Source of the DNA: Defluviimonas aquaemixtae
Lineage (GTDB): Bacteria > Pseudomonadota > Alphaproteobacteria > Rhodobacterales > Rhodobacteraceae
DNA: 64,000 bases
Reading direction: 5' to 3'
Assembly (NCBI RefSeq): GCF_900302475.1
Contig: NZ_OMOQ01000001.1
Coordinates: 62,001 to 126,000 of the forward strand
Shown in pieces: positions 1 to 8,791 of the stretch. Within the stretch, counting starts at the first letter, position 1. Each line of letters opens with the position of its first letter. The notes beneath the pieces are model-generated. The model searched no databases. It was not told where the DNA came from and saw nothing but the letters and a program-made list of their open reading frames with translations. The position numbers and the translations under genes are program-made.

Positions 1-1
1 G

Positions 2-253
2 GCGTTTCTCGAGGCGCAGTCCGTCGAAGTGATCGTGCTCGACCTCGTTCTCGAGGAAGGCAGCGCCATCGCGGTCGCCGATTATGCGAGCTACCGCCAT
101 CCGTCCACGCGCGTCGTCTTTGTCACGAATACCAGCTTCTTCTCGGACGGTTCGATCTTTCAGCACATTCCGAACGCCTGCGCTTTCCTGCCGAGTGCCA
201 CGCCGCCCGAAGACCTCGCGGCGGTGGTGGAACACTACGGCAGCACCGGCTGA
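2..253 (+). CDS. Receiver-like (response regulator) protein, C-terminal part only
   Basis: The reading frame is open from the left edge, so the start lies outside the window. The visible 83 residues resemble the second half of a receiver domain. There is a hydrophobic strand ending in an aspartate (VIVLDLVLEEGSA) that could be the phospho-acceptor, a strand with a threonine (VVFVTN), and a final helix ending at the stop. The strand that normally carries the conserved lysine reads FLPSATPP, with no lysine at the expected place, so phosphotransfer may be impaired. No output domain follows, which suggests a stand-alone receiver or a C-terminal receiver. The fold call is moderately sure; the partner is unknown. 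Confidence 0.5.
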   Translation, partial: AFLEAQSVEVIVLDLVLEEGSAIAVADYASYRHPSTRVVFVTNTSFFSDGSIFQHIPNACAFLPSATPPEDLAAVVEHYGSTG

Positions 254-256
254 GCC

Positions 257-1231
257 TCAGCCGCGCCTGTGGGGGGAGTCAAAATCCAGGATCGGATTGA
301 TCGGAATGATCCGGTGCGGATTGATGCTCTCGTGGCTGAAATAGTAGTGGCGCACGATGTGATCGAGCCGCACCGTCGCGGCGACGCCGGGATGCTGATA
401 GAGGGCACGCGTGTAGTCCCAGAGGTTCTCGTAGTCGATCAACCGCCGCCGGTTGCACTTGAAATGCGTGTGATAGACGCTGTCAAAGCGCACGAGCGTC
501 GGGAAGAGCCGCCAGTCCGCTTCTGCCAGCCGGTCGCCCATAAGCCAGCGCTGCCGCGATAGCCGGTCCTCGAGCCAGTCGAGAGAGTCGAACAAAGCCG
601 CGACGGCAGCGTCGTAAGGGCCCTGCCGAGTAGCGAAACCCGCCTTGTAGACGCCGTTGTTGACCGTGTCGTAGATGCGCGCGTTCACGGGTTCGATCGC
701 CGCGCGCAGATCTTCCGGCCAGTAGTCGTCCGTGTTGCCGGTGAGGTGGTCGAAGGCGGAATTGAACATGCGGATGATCTCGGCGCTTTCGTTCGACACG
801 ATCGTGCCGCGCTTCCCGTCCCAGAGCACCGGTGTGCTGACCCGGCCTGTCATCCCCGGCTCGGCGCGGAGATAGATATCACGGAGGAACTCCGTGCCGT
901 GGAGCGTGTCGCCCGTCGCGCCGGGAAAATCGGTGCGGAAGGTCCAGCCGTCGTCCAGCAAATCCGGATGGGTCACCGAGACGCCGATCAGGTCCGTGAG
1001 CCCCTTGAGCGCGCGGAAGATCAGCGTGCGATGAGCCCAGGGACAGGCGTAGGACACGTAGAGGTGGTAGCGCCCGGCCTCGGCGCGAAAGCCTCCTTGG
1101 CCCGAGGGGCCGGGCGCGCCGTCAGGCGTGACCCAGTTGCGGAAGGTGGACTCGGCTCGACGGAACGCACCGTCCGTGGGGGCGGAACCGTTTCCGTCAG
1201 CCGACCATCTGCCGTCGATGAGCTTACCCAT
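257..1231 (-). CDS. yqjG: Glutathionyl-hydroquinone reductase (GST family, YqjG/ECM4-like)
   Basis: A 324-residue cytosolic enzyme of the Xi-class glutathione transferases, which reduce glutathionyl-hydroquinones using glutathione. The signature CPWAHRT is present, with the catalytic cysteine near residue 63. The N-terminal thioredoxin-like part (with PVLWD and SNESAEI) and the helical C-terminal part (GVYKAGFAT and later YHTHFKCN) are both of family type. The frame runs upstream to 1360, but the ATG at 1231 is preferred: GGAGG lies about ten bases upstream and the protein then begins MGKLIDGRW. It is convergent with the receiver fragment and divergent from the next small gene. The family assignment is firm; the substrate is inferred. 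Confidence 0.88.
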   Translation of the reverse strand: MGKLIDGRWSADGNGSAPTDGAFRRAESTFRNWVTPDGAPGPSGQGGFRAEAGRYHLYVSYACPWAHRTLIFRALKGLTDLIGVSVTHPDLLDDGWTFRTDFPGATGDTLHGTEFLRDIYLRAEPGMTGRVSTPVLWDGKRGTIVSNESAEIIRMFNSAFDHLTGNTDDYWPEDLRAAIEPVNARIYDTVNNGVYKAGFATRQGPYDAAVAALFDSLDWLEDRLSRQRWLMGDRLAEADWRLFPTLVRFDSVYHTHFKCNRRRLIDYENLWDYTRALYQHPGVAATVRLDHIVRHYYFSHESINPHRIIPINPILDFDSPHRRG

Positions 1232-1473
1232 GCTTGCCGTTCCTCCGTCGCCGCTTGGCATAAGAAATATGAAAGCGACACCTCCGCCGGAACCGGCCGA
1301 GGCGCGGAAACGTTCTGCATCCTTGCACAGACAAACGCCCCGGCGATTGTCTGGCGACAACGAACAGAGTGACCCTGCGGAACCCTATTGAGCGCAGGAC
1401 TGCCGGCGGTAGGGCGCAAAAGCTTGATTCTGACGGAAAAAGGTTCATTCTTGTGGTTCTGGGGGAAGGTGTG

Positions 1474-1824
1474 ATGACGGACTATCTGCCGGACGAGGTG
1501 CGCGCCGGGCTTGAAGAGGCGCGAAAACGCGAGATGCGGCGGCGCTCGAGACTCTGCGTGCACGCGGATGACGACGTCTATCCGATCCTGCGGTTCTGGG
1601 ATACCGGCTTCGCGCTCGACGCCGACCAGGTCGAGCATCTGAGGGGACTCGTCGACATCTACGACGGGCCGCGCCATCTCTACCAGTCGCTGATCGTGGC
1701 CTCCGGGGTGGAGGGTGGCGAGCTCATCTGCACGATGAAGCGCTCGACCGAGGCGCGCGAAGGTCCCGCGCTCGACTACGCGCGCGACGACGATGCGCCC
1801 AAGGGCTATCTGCCGCGCACCTGA
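1474..1824 (+). CDS. Conserved hypothetical protein, 116 aa
   Basis: I do not recognise a named family. The protein is acidic with a highly charged N-terminus (EEARKREMRRRSR) followed by a compact alpha/beta-looking region (YPILRFWDTGFALDADQVEHL) and a tail rich in Asp and Arg. There is no signal peptide or membrane segment. The ATG at 1474 follows a purine-rich GGGGAAGG stretch; the frame is open upstream to 1369 but has no better start. It ends ten bases before the convergent C-S lyase gene. The composition fits a small soluble protein of alphaproteobacteria; the function is unknown. Confidence 0.7.
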   Translation: MTDYLPDEVRAGLEEARKREMRRRSRLCVHADDDVYPILRFWDTGFALDADQVEHLRGLVDIYDGPRHLYQSLIVASGVEGGELICTMKRSTEAREGPALDYARDDDAPKGYLPRT

Positions 1825-1834
1825 CGCAACTCGC

Positions 1835-3007
1835 TTATTGCAGGTCGGCGAAAGCCCTCTGCATCCGCTCCACCGCGTCGTCGATCCGCGCCCGCGGCAT
1901 GGCGATGTTGAAGCGCAGGTAGCTCTCGCCCCCCAGGCCGAAGACCGGACCCGGGCTCGCCGCGATCTTCGCGCCTTGCGCGACGCGGCCCACGAATTCC
2001 TCGCGCGCCATGCCGGTGCCCGCGAAGTCGACCCAGGCGAGGTAGGTGGACTGCATCGGCATCATCTTCAGCCCGGGGACCGCGTTGATCCCGTCCAGCA
2101 TGCGGCGATGGTTTGCGTCGAGATAGCGGGTTAGCCCATCGACCCAGTCCGCGCCCTCGGGTGAGTAGAGCGCGGGCGTCATATGCATCGACATCGAGTT
2201 GGGCGAGATCGAAAGCTGGTGGATGCGGCGCGCGAAAGCTGCCCTGAGCGCCTCATCGTGAATGATCGCATTTCCGCAATGCATACCGGCCACGTTGAAG
2301 GTCTTAGACGTCGCGGTGAGCATGATCAGCCGGTCGGCGATCCCCGGATCGACAAGCGGCATGGCGATGTGCTTGCGGCCGGGATAGACGAGGTCGTGAT
2401 GGATCTCGTCCGAGACCAGGATCAGGTCGTGGCGCTTGGCGAACTCGGCCATGCCCTGAAGCTCTTCCCGTGTCCAGACCCGGCCGCCGGGATTATGCGG
2501 CGAACAGAGGATCGCCATCTTTTCGCCGCCTGTCATCTGCGCGTCCCAGGCGTCGAAATCCATCGCGTACATGCCGTCGCGGATGGCGAGCGGGCATTCG
2601 ACCAAGCGCCGGTCGTTGGCGCGGATCACGCGGGCGAAGGCGTGATAGACGGGGGTGAATATCACCACCCCGTCGCCGGGCTTCGTGTAGCATTCAAGAC
2701 AGAGCGACACCGCGTTGACGATGCCATGCGTCGTGAAGATCGCCTTCGCGTCCACGTCCCAGCCGTGGCGCGTCTTCATCCACCACTGGATTGCGGCGTC
2801 GTACTCGGTCTTGTCGCCGAAATAGGTGAAGAGCGCGCTGTCGGCCAGGCGCTTGACCGTGTCGATCATGCCCTGTGGCTGACGGAAATCCATGTCGGCC
2901 ACCCACATGGCCAGCCCGTCCTCGGACGACACGCCGAGCTTGTCCTCCATCGTGTCCCACTTTTCGGAGTGCTGCCCGCGGAAGTCGATGAGTTCGTCGA
3001 AATTCAT
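1835..3007 (-). CDS. patB: MalY/PatB-family pyridoxal phosphate C-S lyase
   Basis: A 390-residue fold-type I PLP enzyme of the MalY/PatB group, which cleaves C-S bonds in cystathionine or cysteine conjugates to give pyruvate, ammonia and a thiol. Diagnostic pieces are the N-terminal MWVADMDF, the cofactor-binding SPHNPGGRVW, the SDEIHHDL strand, and the Schiff-base lysine in TSKTFNVAG. The frame extends upstream to 3379, but the ATG at 3007 gives the family-typical N-terminus (MNFDELIDFRGQHSEKWD). It is divergent from the peptide deformylase gene, leaving about 100 bases for promoters. The in vivo substrate (cystathionine or another thioether) cannot be told from sequence. Confidence 0.88.
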   Translation of the reverse strand: MNFDELIDFRGQHSEKWDTMEDKLGVSSEDGLAMWVADMDFRQPQGMIDTVKRLADSALFTYFGDKTEYDAAIQWWMKTRHGWDVDAKAIFTTHGIVNAVSLCLECYTKPGDGVVIFTPVYHAFARVIRANDRRLVECPLAIRDGMYAMDFDAWDAQMTGGEKMAILCSPHNPGGRVWTREELQGMAEFAKRHDLILVSDEIHHDLVYPGRKHIAMPLVDPGIADRLIMLTATSKTFNVAGMHCGNAIIHDEALRAAFARRIHQLSISPNSMSMHMTPALYSPEGADWVDGLTRYLDANHRRMLDGINAVPGLKMMPMQSTYLAWVDFAGTGMAREEFVGRVAQGAKIAASPGPVFGLGGESYLRFNIAMPRARIDDAVERMQRAFADLQ

Positions 3008-3110
3008 GATGGTCCCTCTGATCCGCGCGCAGGTTAGCCATCGGGGTGTCCGGCGCAAGAGGGTGCGGGCGGCATTGCACGCGCCTGAGGCTTGGCCTAA
3101 ATCGGGGCGC

Positions 3111-3632
3111 ATGACGATACGCCCGATCCTGATCCATCCTGATCCGCGCCTGAAGAAGCTTTGCGATCCCGTGACCGAGCTCACGGACGAATTGCGCGCC
3201 ACTGCCGCGGACATGCTTGAGACGATGTACGACGCGCCGGGCGTCGGGCTCGCGGCGCCGCAGGTCGGGGTCATGCAGCGGATGCTCGTGATGGACTGCA
3301 TCAAGGATCCCGAGGCCAAGCCGCGCCCGATGGTGCTGATCAATCCCGAGGTGACGTGGACCTCGGACGAGACGAACACCTACGAGGAAGGCTGCCTTTC
3401 GATCCCCGAGCAATACGCCGACGTCACCCGGCCCGCCGAGGTGAAGGTGCGCTGGATGGATCTCGAGGGTGCCGCGCAGGAAGAGCAGTTCGCCGGTCTT
3501 TGGGCGACCTGCGTCCAGCACGAGATCGACCACCTGAACGGCAAGCTCTTCATAGATTACCTGACGCCGCTCAAGCGCCAGCTCATCACGCGCAAGATGC
3601 AGAAGCTGAAGCGCGAAAAGGCGCGCTTGTGA
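3111..3632 (+). CDS. def: Peptide deformylase (active form)
   Basis: This 173-residue metalloenzyme removes the formyl group from the N-terminal methionine of new proteins. All three signature motifs are intact: [16 protein letters not shown] (metal ligand Cys95) and QHEIDH (His137 and His141 as ligands, Glu138 as catalytic base). It is first in a def-def2-fmt run in which each stop overlaps the next GTG start, so formylation and deformylation enzymes are probably co-translated. The start at 3111 gives the usual [14 protein letters not shown] beginning. Confidence 0.95.
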   Translation: MTIRPILIHPDPRLKKLCDPVTELTDELRATAADMLETMYDAPGVGLAAPQVGVMQRMLVMDCIKDPEAKPRPMVLINPEVTWTSDETNTYEEGCLSIPEQYADVTRPAEVKVRWMDLEGAAQEEQFAGLWATCVQHEIDHLNGKLFIDYLTPLKRQLITRKMQKLKREKARL

Positions 3633-4132
3633 CGGTCAGGCCCTTCGTTCCCTATTCCGACAAGCGTCTGCGGACTACGGCAGAGCCGGTCGCGGCGGTG
3701 ACCGAAACGGTCCGGATGATTTGGGACGACATGGTCGAGACAATGGACGCCATGCCGGGTTACGGTCTCGCCGCGCCGCAGATCGGGATCATGATGCGGC
3801 TCGCCGTCGTCGATTGTTCGGACAAGCGCGGGCAGGCGGTCAAGATGGCCAACCCGGAAGTGCTCCACGCCTCGACCCAGATGCGCAAACACGAGGAGGC
3901 GAGTCCGAACCTGCCGGGCATCTCGGCGGTCATCGAAAGGCCCCGCGCGGTGACCGTGCGCTTCCTGAACGAGGACGAGGGAGTCGAAGAGAAGGATTTC
4001 GTGGGCCTTTGGGCGACGAGCGTCCAGCATCAGATCGACCACCTGAACGGCAAGATGTTCGTCGACCATCTTTCGCCCCTCCGGCGCAAGATGCTGGTCG
4101 CCAAGGCGGAGAAGCTGAGGGGGCGCGCGTGA
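3629..4132 (+). CDS. Peptide deformylase paralogue with substituted active site
   Basis: A 167-residue peptide deformylase homologue, starting at GTG 3629 and overlapping the def stop by four bases. Motif 1 ([10 protein letters not shown]) and the zinc histidines (His134, His138) remain. However, the Cys metal ligand in motif 2 is replaced: EEAS, with Ser92 in place of Cys. The catalytic glutamate of motif 3 is Gln135 (QHQIDH). Those residues are required for hydrolysis in characterised deformylases, so this copy is probably not an active deformylase. The reading frame is full-length and undamaged, which argues for a retained other role rather than decay. It sits between def and fmt and overlaps both. 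Confidence 0.85.
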   Translation: MTVRPFVPYSDKRLRTTAEPVAAVTETVRMIWDDMVETMDAMPGYGLAAPQIGIMMRLAVVDCSDKRGQAVKMANPEVLHASTQMRKHEEASPNLPGISAVIERPRAVTVRFLNEDEGVEEKDFVGLWATSVQHQIDHLNGKMFVDHLSPLRRKMLVAKAEKLRGRA

Positions 4133-5034
4133 GGGTCGTCTTCATGGGCACGCCGGACTTTTCCGTCCCGGCGCTCGAGGCGCTTCATTCCGCGCACGAC
4201 ATCGTCCGCGTCTACACCCAGCCGCCGCGACCTGCGGGCAGGGGAAAGAAGGACCGGCCGAGCCCGGTTCAGGCGAGAGCCGCGGCGCTGGGCCTGCCGG
4301 TCCGTCACCCGGTCAGCCTCAAGGGAGCAGTCGAGCAGGCAGACTTCGCCGCGTTGAAGGCAGATGTCGCCGTCGTCGTCGCCTATGGGCTGATCCTGCC
4401 GCAGGCGGTGCTGGATGCGCCTGCGAAAGGCTGCCTCAACATCCACGCCTCTCTCCTGCCGCGCTGGCGGGGGGCGGCGCCGATCCACCGCGCGGTCATG
4501 GCCGGGGATGCGGAGACCGGCGTCTGCATCATGCAGATGGAGGCGGGGCTCGATACGGGGCCGGTAGTCGCCTGCGAGCGGACGCAGATCGCGGCGGAGG
4601 AAACGACGGGCGATCTGCATGACCGGCTGGCCGGGATGGGCGCGCGGCTGATCCTGTCGGTTCTCGACGCTGTCGGGACAGGTGTCGGGACGGATGCCAT
4701 ACGCCAACCCGACGCGGGCGTGACCTATGCCAGCAAGATCGACAAGGCCGAGTCGCGGGTCGACTGGACCCGCCCGGCGGTAGAGGTCGACCGCCAGATC
4801 CGGGGGCTGTCGCCCTTTCCCGGCGCATGGTGCCCGGTCGCTGGCGAGCGCGTGAAGCTCCTCCGCTCGCGTCTCGCGAAAGGACAGGGTGCTCCCGGCG
4901 AGGTGCTCGGCGGGTTCACCATCGCCTGCGGCACGGGCGCGGTCGAAGTTACAGAGGCGCAGCGTGAAGGAAAGAAGGCCATGCCGGCGTCGGAGGTGCT
5001 GAAGGGGCTGCATCTGCCCGACCGAATGGAGTGA
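4129..5034 (+). CDS. fmt: Methionyl-tRNA formyltransferase
   Basis: This 301-residue enzyme transfers a formyl group from 10-formyltetrahydrofolate to initiator Met-tRNA. Landmarks are the N-terminal [12 protein letters not shown], the folate and catalytic region [23 protein letters not shown], and a C-terminal OB-fold-like domain from about residue 205 ([11 protein letters not shown]). The start is GTG 4129, overlapping the preceding stop as GTGA; the protein then begins VRVVFMGTP, as in other members. It is the third gene of the def cluster. The length is slightly below the usual 310-315 residues but no motif is missing. Confidence 0.95.
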   Translation: MRVVFMGTPDFSVPALEALHSAHDIVRVYTQPPRPAGRGKKDRPSPVQARAAALGLPVRHPVSLKGAVEQADFAALKADVAVVVAYGLILPQAVLDAPAKGCLNIHASLLPRWRGAAPIHRAVMAGDAETGVCIMQMEAGLDTGPVVACERTQIAAEETTGDLHDRLAGMGARLILSVLDAVGTGVGTDAIRQPDAGVTYASKIDKAESRVDWTRPAVEVDRQIRGLSPFPGAWCPVAGERVKLLRSRLAKGQGAPGEVLGGFTIACGTGAVEVTEAQREGKKAMPASEVLKGLHLPDRME

Positions 5035-5087
5035 GCATTCACACGCGGCCGCGTCCGCCCCATATTGAGGGACATGGGGGGCAGGAC

Positions 5088-5330
5088 ATGGGCATCATCG
5101 GACTGATCATCATCGGCGCGGCGGCGGGCTATATCGCCACGCGGATCATGGGCGTTGAGGCGGATCTGCTTTCGACCGTCGGGATCGGGGTGCTGGGCGC
5201 CATCACGGGCGGGCTGGTGCTGCGCTTCATCCTGACCGTCTCGGGCTGGCTCGGCGGCTTCGTGGGCGCCGTGCTCGGGGCGATGGCACTGATCTGGCTC
5301 TGGCAGACCTACGGACCGAGACGCCGCTAG
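5088..5330 (+). CDS. GlsB/YeaQ/YmgE-family small membrane protein
   Basis: An 80-residue, very hydrophobic protein with about three membrane segments and the glycine-rich pattern GIIGLIIIGAAAGYIATRIMG of the GlsB/YeaQ/YmgE stress-associated family. The ATG at 5088 follows GGGGGGCAGGAC and is better than the upstream in-frame ATG at 5031, which would add a polar, non-conserved leader. The positively charged C-terminus (YGPRRR) probably faces the cytoplasm. Its last four bases overlap the convergent TRIC-type channel gene. The biochemical role of the family is not well defined. Confidence 0.8.
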   Translation: MGIIGLIIIGAAAGYIATRIMGVEADLLSTVGIGVLGAITGGLVLRFILTVSGWLGGFVGAVLGAMALIWLWQTYGPRRR

Positions 5331-5947
5331 CTGCGCGGCGGGCGCGATCTGTAGACCGGCAGGCTCCAGCCGAAGATCAGGCTGCCGGCGCGCAGCGTGA
5401 AGGTCGTCCCGGCGCAGACAAGAAGGGCGAGCCCGATCGGCAGAAACTGCGTTGCCACCAGCGCCGCCGCCGCCCCGGAAAAGGCGGCGGTGACGTAAAG
5501 TTCGCCCTGCTTCAGCACCAGCGGCACCTCATTGCAAACGACATCGCGCATCAGCCCGCCGAAGCAGCCCGTCGCCACACCCATCAGCAACACGATCCCC
5601 CAATGCGCGCCAAGCGCCAGCGCGACCCCTGTTCCTGCCGGAACGGCGACCGACAGGGCGCAGGCATCGAGCCAGGTCAAAACTTTCAGCCGGCTCTCGA
5701 AGAGGTGCGCCGTGAAGAAGACGAGGATCGCGGCCGCCACCGCGACCGCGATGAAGGACGGTGCGGCAACCCAGAAGATTGGGTGGCGGTCGAGCAAGAC
5801 GTCGCGCACCGTGCCGCCGCCGACGGCGGTCAGGCTCGCGACGAAGGCGAAACCGACGATGTCGAGCTGCGCGCGGCTCGCCACCAGCGCGCCGGTCAGC
5901 GCGAAGATGAAGACCGAGGCGTAGTCGAGCAGCTCAAGCAGGGTCAT
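5327..5947 (-). CDS. Trimeric intracellular cation (TRIC)-like channel, UPF0126
   Basis: A 206-residue inner-membrane protein with about seven transmembrane helices. It is built from two homologous halves, each carrying the glycine/arginine signature: [12 protein letters not shown] in the first and [13 protein letters not shown] in the second. Bacterial UPF0126 members share the fold of TRIC cation channels. The start overlaps the end of rnhA by 14 bases on the same strand, so it is probably translated from the rnhA message. The ion specificity is unknown. Confidence 0.85.
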   Translation of the reverse strand: MTLLELLDYASVFIFALTGALVASRAQLDIVGFAFVASLTAVGGGTVRDVLLDRHPIFWVAAPSFIAVAVAAAILVFFTAHLFESRLKVLTWLDACALSVAVPAGTGVALALGAHWGIVLLMGVATGCFGGLMRDVVCNEVPLVLKQGELYVTAAFSGAAAALVATQFLPIGLALLVCAGTTFTLRAGSLIFGWSLPVYRSRPPRS

Positions 5948-6419
5948 CGGCGGCTTTTTTCGGCTTCTTCGGCTTGAACGGTTTCATGCCCTTGCGCGCG
6001 AGTTCGTCGGCGCGCTCGTTCTCGGGATGGCCGGCATGGCCCTTGATCCATTCCCACGTCACGTCGTGGCGGGCCTGCGCCTCGTCCAATCGAAGCCACA
6101 GGTCAGCATTTTTGACCGGCTTCTTGTCGGCCGTGCGCCAGCCGTTCCGTTTCCAGCCATGGATCCATGTCGTGACGCCGTTCTTCACGTAGGCCGAGTC
6201 CGTCACGATCGTGATCGCCGAGGGCCGCGTCAGCGTTTCGAGTGCGGTGATCGCCGCCAAGAGCTCCATCCGGTTGTTCGTGGTCTGCGCCTCGCCGCCC
6301 TTCAGTTCGCGTTCGCGCAGAACTCGGTCGCCATTCCGCGCGATCATCAGAACACCCCAGCCACCCGGGCCGGGATTGCCCGAGCAGGCCCCGTCGGTAT
6401 AGGCGACAAGCTCAGGCAT
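5934..6419 (-). CDS. rnhA: Ribonuclease HI
   Basis: This 161-residue enzyme degrades the RNA strand of RNA-DNA hybrids. The DEDD catalytic set is visible: [24 protein letters not shown] and NERADELA. The basic handle region [16 protein letters not shown] is present, as in the E. coli enzyme. The C-terminus carries a lysine/proline tail ([10 protein letters not shown]). The ATG at 6419 gives [10 protein letters not shown], the usual beginning; the longer frame to 6560 is shadow within the methyltransferase gene. It overlaps the upstream methyltransferase by 8 bases and the downstream channel gene by 14, indicating one leftward operon with ispH at its head. Confidence 0.94.
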   Translation of the reverse strand: MPELVAYTDGACSGNPGPGGWGVLMIARNGDRVLRERELKGGEAQTTNNRMELLAAITALETLTRPSAITIVTDSAYVKNGVTTWIHGWKRNGWRTADKKPVKNADLWLRLDEAQARHDVTWEWIKGHAGHPENERADELARKGMKPFKPKKPKKAADDPA

Positions 6420-7005
6420 GGGCGCGCATGACGATCCAGGGATCGAGCGTCCCCGCCAGACCGCGCTCGGCCCCTTCCTCGATAGAGGTGACCGTGAACC
6501 CCGCGTCGCCGAGAAGGCCCAGAAGTTCGTCGCGGGAATAGTAGGTGTAGAACCGGTCAAGCGTGTCGCGTGCTTCGCCGGTCCCGGTCTTCATCCCGAT
6601 ATGGAACAGCCCGACCGGCCTCATTGCGCGGTGAAGGCTTGCCAGATGGCCCGGCACATCACCGCGCGCCGCATGGAGAAGCGAGAAGTTCGCCCAAATG
6701 CCGTCATAGATTGCCACGCCGTCGATTTCGTCGAACGTCGCGAGGCGCGCGCGGATCGCATGGTGCGCGTTGGCGAGCCGCACCATCTCGGCCGAGCCGT
6801 CGACCGGATCGGGCGCCAGCCCGGCGGCGCGCATGAAGGCGGCGGCATCGCCCGGCCCGCAGCCGAGGTCGAGAACGCAGGCGCCTTTCGGCAGCGCGTC
6901 TATAAAGCTCTGCAAGTGCCGGTCGGGCCGGTCAGAACCGAAACGCGCGGCATATTCCGAAGCCTTCGCGTCGTAAACCGCAAGGGTCCGGCTGTCCGCG
7001 TTCAT
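6412..7005 (-). CDS. Class I SAM-dependent methyltransferase
   Basis: A 197-residue Rossmann-fold methyltransferase. Motif I is [14 protein letters not shown] near residue 43; an acidic loop (PVDGSAEMV) follows that would bind the ribose of SAM, and [13 protein letters not shown] sits at motif IV. The C-terminal half ([16 protein letters not shown], then [19 protein letters not shown]) is typical of the Methyltransf_11/25 group acting on small molecules. The substrate is unknown. It starts inside the ispH stop (ATGA) and overlaps rnhA. Confidence 0.83.
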   Translation of the reverse strand: MNADSRTLAVYDAKASEYAARFGSDRPDRHLQSFIDALPKGACVLDLGCGPGDAAAFMRAAGLAPDPVDGSAEMVRLANAHHAIRARLATFDEIDGVAIYDGIWANFSLLHAARGDVPGHLASLHRAMRPVGLFHIGMKTGTGEARDTLDRFYTYYSRDELLGLLGDAGFTVTSIEEGAERGLAGTLDPWIVMRAHA

Positions 7006-7949
7006 GCAGGTTCTCGCAGCACGCGCGGCACCTTGAACTCGACCCGCTCCTTCGCGGTTTCCACAAGCTCTACCCTCACATCGAAGCGGGCGCGGAAGGC
7101 GTCGATGACTTCGTTCACGAGCACTTCGGGCGCCGAGGCACCGGCCGTCACGCCGACGGCGCGGATACCGTCAAGCGCCCGCCAATCGATGTCCGCAGCC
7201 CGCTGGACGAGTTGCGAATAGGGGCAACCGGCGGCGCGGCCAACCTCGACGAGGCGCTTGGAGTTCGACGAATTCGGCGCCCCGATCACCAGAAGCGCGT
7301 CAATACCGGGGGCGATGGCCTTTACAGCCTCCTGCCGGTTCGTCGTGGCGTAGCAAATGTCTTCCTTGTGCGGTCCAACGATCACGGGGAAACGCGCATT
7401 CAACGCGCCGACGATATCAGCCGTGTCGTCGACCGACAGCGTGGTCTGGGTGATGAATGCCAGCTTGTCGGGATCGCGCGGCGTGAGATGTGCGACGTCG
7501 CCGACGGTTTCCACCAGCAGCACTTCGCCGTCGGGAAGCTGGCCCATCGTGCCGAGCGTCTCGGGATGGCCCGCATGTCCGATCATCACCATTTGAAGGC
7601 CGTTTTGATGGTGCCGCTCCGCCTCGATATGGACCTTCGAGACGAGCGGGCAGGTGGCATCCACGAAGGTCATTTCGCGCCGTGCCGCCTCTGCCGGCAC
7701 CGCCTTGGGTACGCCATGCGCGGAGAAGATCACCGGCCGGTCGTCAGGGCAATCGTCAAGCTCCTCGACGAAGACGGCTCCTTTCGCGCGCAGCCCGTCC
7801 ACGACGAAGCGGTTGTGCACGATCTCGTGGCGCACATAGACGGGCGCGCCCCATTTCTCGAGCGCCATCTCGACGATCTTGATCGCCCGGTCGACACCGG
7901 CGCAAAAGCCGCGCGGCGCGGCGAGGTAGAGCGTGAGCGGTGCCGGCAT
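7002..7949 (-). CDS. ispH: 4-hydroxy-3-methylbut-2-enyl diphosphate reductase
   Basis: The last enzyme of the MEP isoprenoid pathway, an iron-sulfur protein that makes IPP and DMAPP. The three cluster cysteines are in [21 protein letters not shown] and GCPYSQLV. Conserved histidines occur in VRHEIVHN and GHAGHPET, and PNSSNSKRL binds the diphosphate. The length of 315 is normal. It is the first gene of a leftward operon (ispH, methyltransferase, rnhA, channel) and is divergent from the RTX gene. Confidence 0.95.
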   Translation of the reverse strand: MPAPLTLYLAAPRGFCAGVDRAIKIVEMALEKWGAPVYVRHEIVHNRFVVDGLRAKGAVFVEELDDCPDDRPVIFSAHGVPKAVPAEAARREMTFVDATCPLVSKVHIEAERHHQNGLQMVMIGHAGHPETLGTMGQLPDGEVLLVETVGDVAHLTPRDPDKLAFITQTTLSVDDTADIVGALNARFPVIVGPHKEDICYATTNRQEAVKAIAPGIDALLVIGAPNSSNSKRLVEVGRAAGCPYSQLVQRAADIDWRALDGIRAVGVTAGASAPEVLVNEVIDAFRARFDVRVELVETAKERVEFKVPRVLREPA

Positions 7950-7998
7950 CGGGTCCGATCCTCGATCCTTAGGTTGCGGCGCAAGTTATGATACACTG

Positions 7999-8025
7999 CG
8001 CACCGCAACAACCGGGTGCGGTGCG
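7999..8025. repeat. Perfect 9-bp inverted repeat between ispH and the RTX gene
   Basis: CGCACCGCA (7999-8007) is repeated as TGCGGTGCG (8017-8025) with a 9-base spacer, in the 144-base divergent gap. It lies about 50 bases upstream of ispH and 70 bases upstream of the RTX protein. It could be an operator for either promoter or a hairpin in one leader; no T-run follows, so a terminator is unlikely. Confidence 0.5.
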
Positions 8026-8093
8026 ATTATGCGCCGCGCAGACCGCTTGTTGCGGACTTGCTTTGAACGAAGAACTTTTCAGGAGGAATTATC

Positions 8094-8684
8094 ATGGCCA
8101 GAGGCGATTCAAATCCTAGCAGCAGCGGCACCCCTTTCGGTGGCTACATACCGCCTTATGTCTTCTACAACACCATCTACGCCTCGGGCGGATTCACCTA
8201 CGGTACACCGTTCCACGACATCATCTATGGCACGCGCGGCGTCGATGTGGTGGCCGGGGGCGCCGGCAGCGATATCATCTACGGCTATAGCGGCGACGAC
8301 CGCATCGTGGGGGAATCCGGGCATGACCAGATTTTCGCCGGAATCGGAGACGACTGGGCATTTGGCGGAACCGGCAATGATACGATCGATGGCGGGTCGG
8401 GTGACGATCGCATTGCAGGCGACGAGGGCGACGATGTGCTGACCGGCGGCTCCGGTGTCGACAAGTTCGAGTTCACCGTCGGCGACGGCAACGATGTCGT
8501 GACGGATTACGAGCCCGGGATCGACGAGTTCTTGTTCTTCGCCGCCTATGTGAACGGGCCGATCGACCACAGCTTCACATTCACGAACGAGGGCATTCTG
8601 ATCGAGTACGGCGATCAGGGCGATTCTGTGCTGCTTCAGGGCGCGACGTTTTATATTCCGGGCGATTTCGGATTCTTCCACTGA
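8094..8684 (+). CDS. Small RTX (hemolysin-type calcium-binding repeat) protein
   Basis: A 196-residue acidic protein. Residues 1-50 are Gly/Ser/Tyr-rich. Residues about 53-120 carry nonapeptide calcium-binding repeats (GGAGSDIIYG, GGTGNDTIDG, GGSGDDRIAG, GGSGVDKF), which fold as a parallel beta roll. There is no N-terminal signal peptide, and the end is hydrophobic (YIPGDFGFFH), as in type I secretion substrates, so export by a TolC-dependent ABC exporter is inferred; no exporter is encoded nearby. A strong AGGAGGAAT ribosome site precedes ATG 8094. No enzyme domain is visible, so it may be a structural or adhesion protein. Confidence 0.85.
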   Translation: MARGDSNPSSSGTPFGGYIPPYVFYNTIYASGGFTYGTPFHDIIYGTRGVDVVAGGAGSDIIYGYSGDDRIVGESGHDQIFAGIGDDWAFGGTGNDTIDGGSGDDRIAGDEGDDVLTGGSGVDKFEFTVGDGNDVVTDYEPGIDEFLFFAAYVNGPIDHSFTFTNEGILIEYGDQGDSVLLQGATFYIPGDFGFFH

Positions 8685-8791
8685 CGCGTGGTGGTTCTTT
8701 CTGAGAGGCGGAATGCAACAAAGCCCGACTTTGCGCTTCCCTGGGGCGCAGGGTCGCGGTGCACCGTCATGCGAGAGCTACCGCTCCGCCG

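Noticed and set aside
8250..8470. A repeat array resembling a CRISPR or satellite
   Set aside because: The periodicity is the coding sequence of RTX nonapeptide repeats, not identical DNA repeats with unique spacers.
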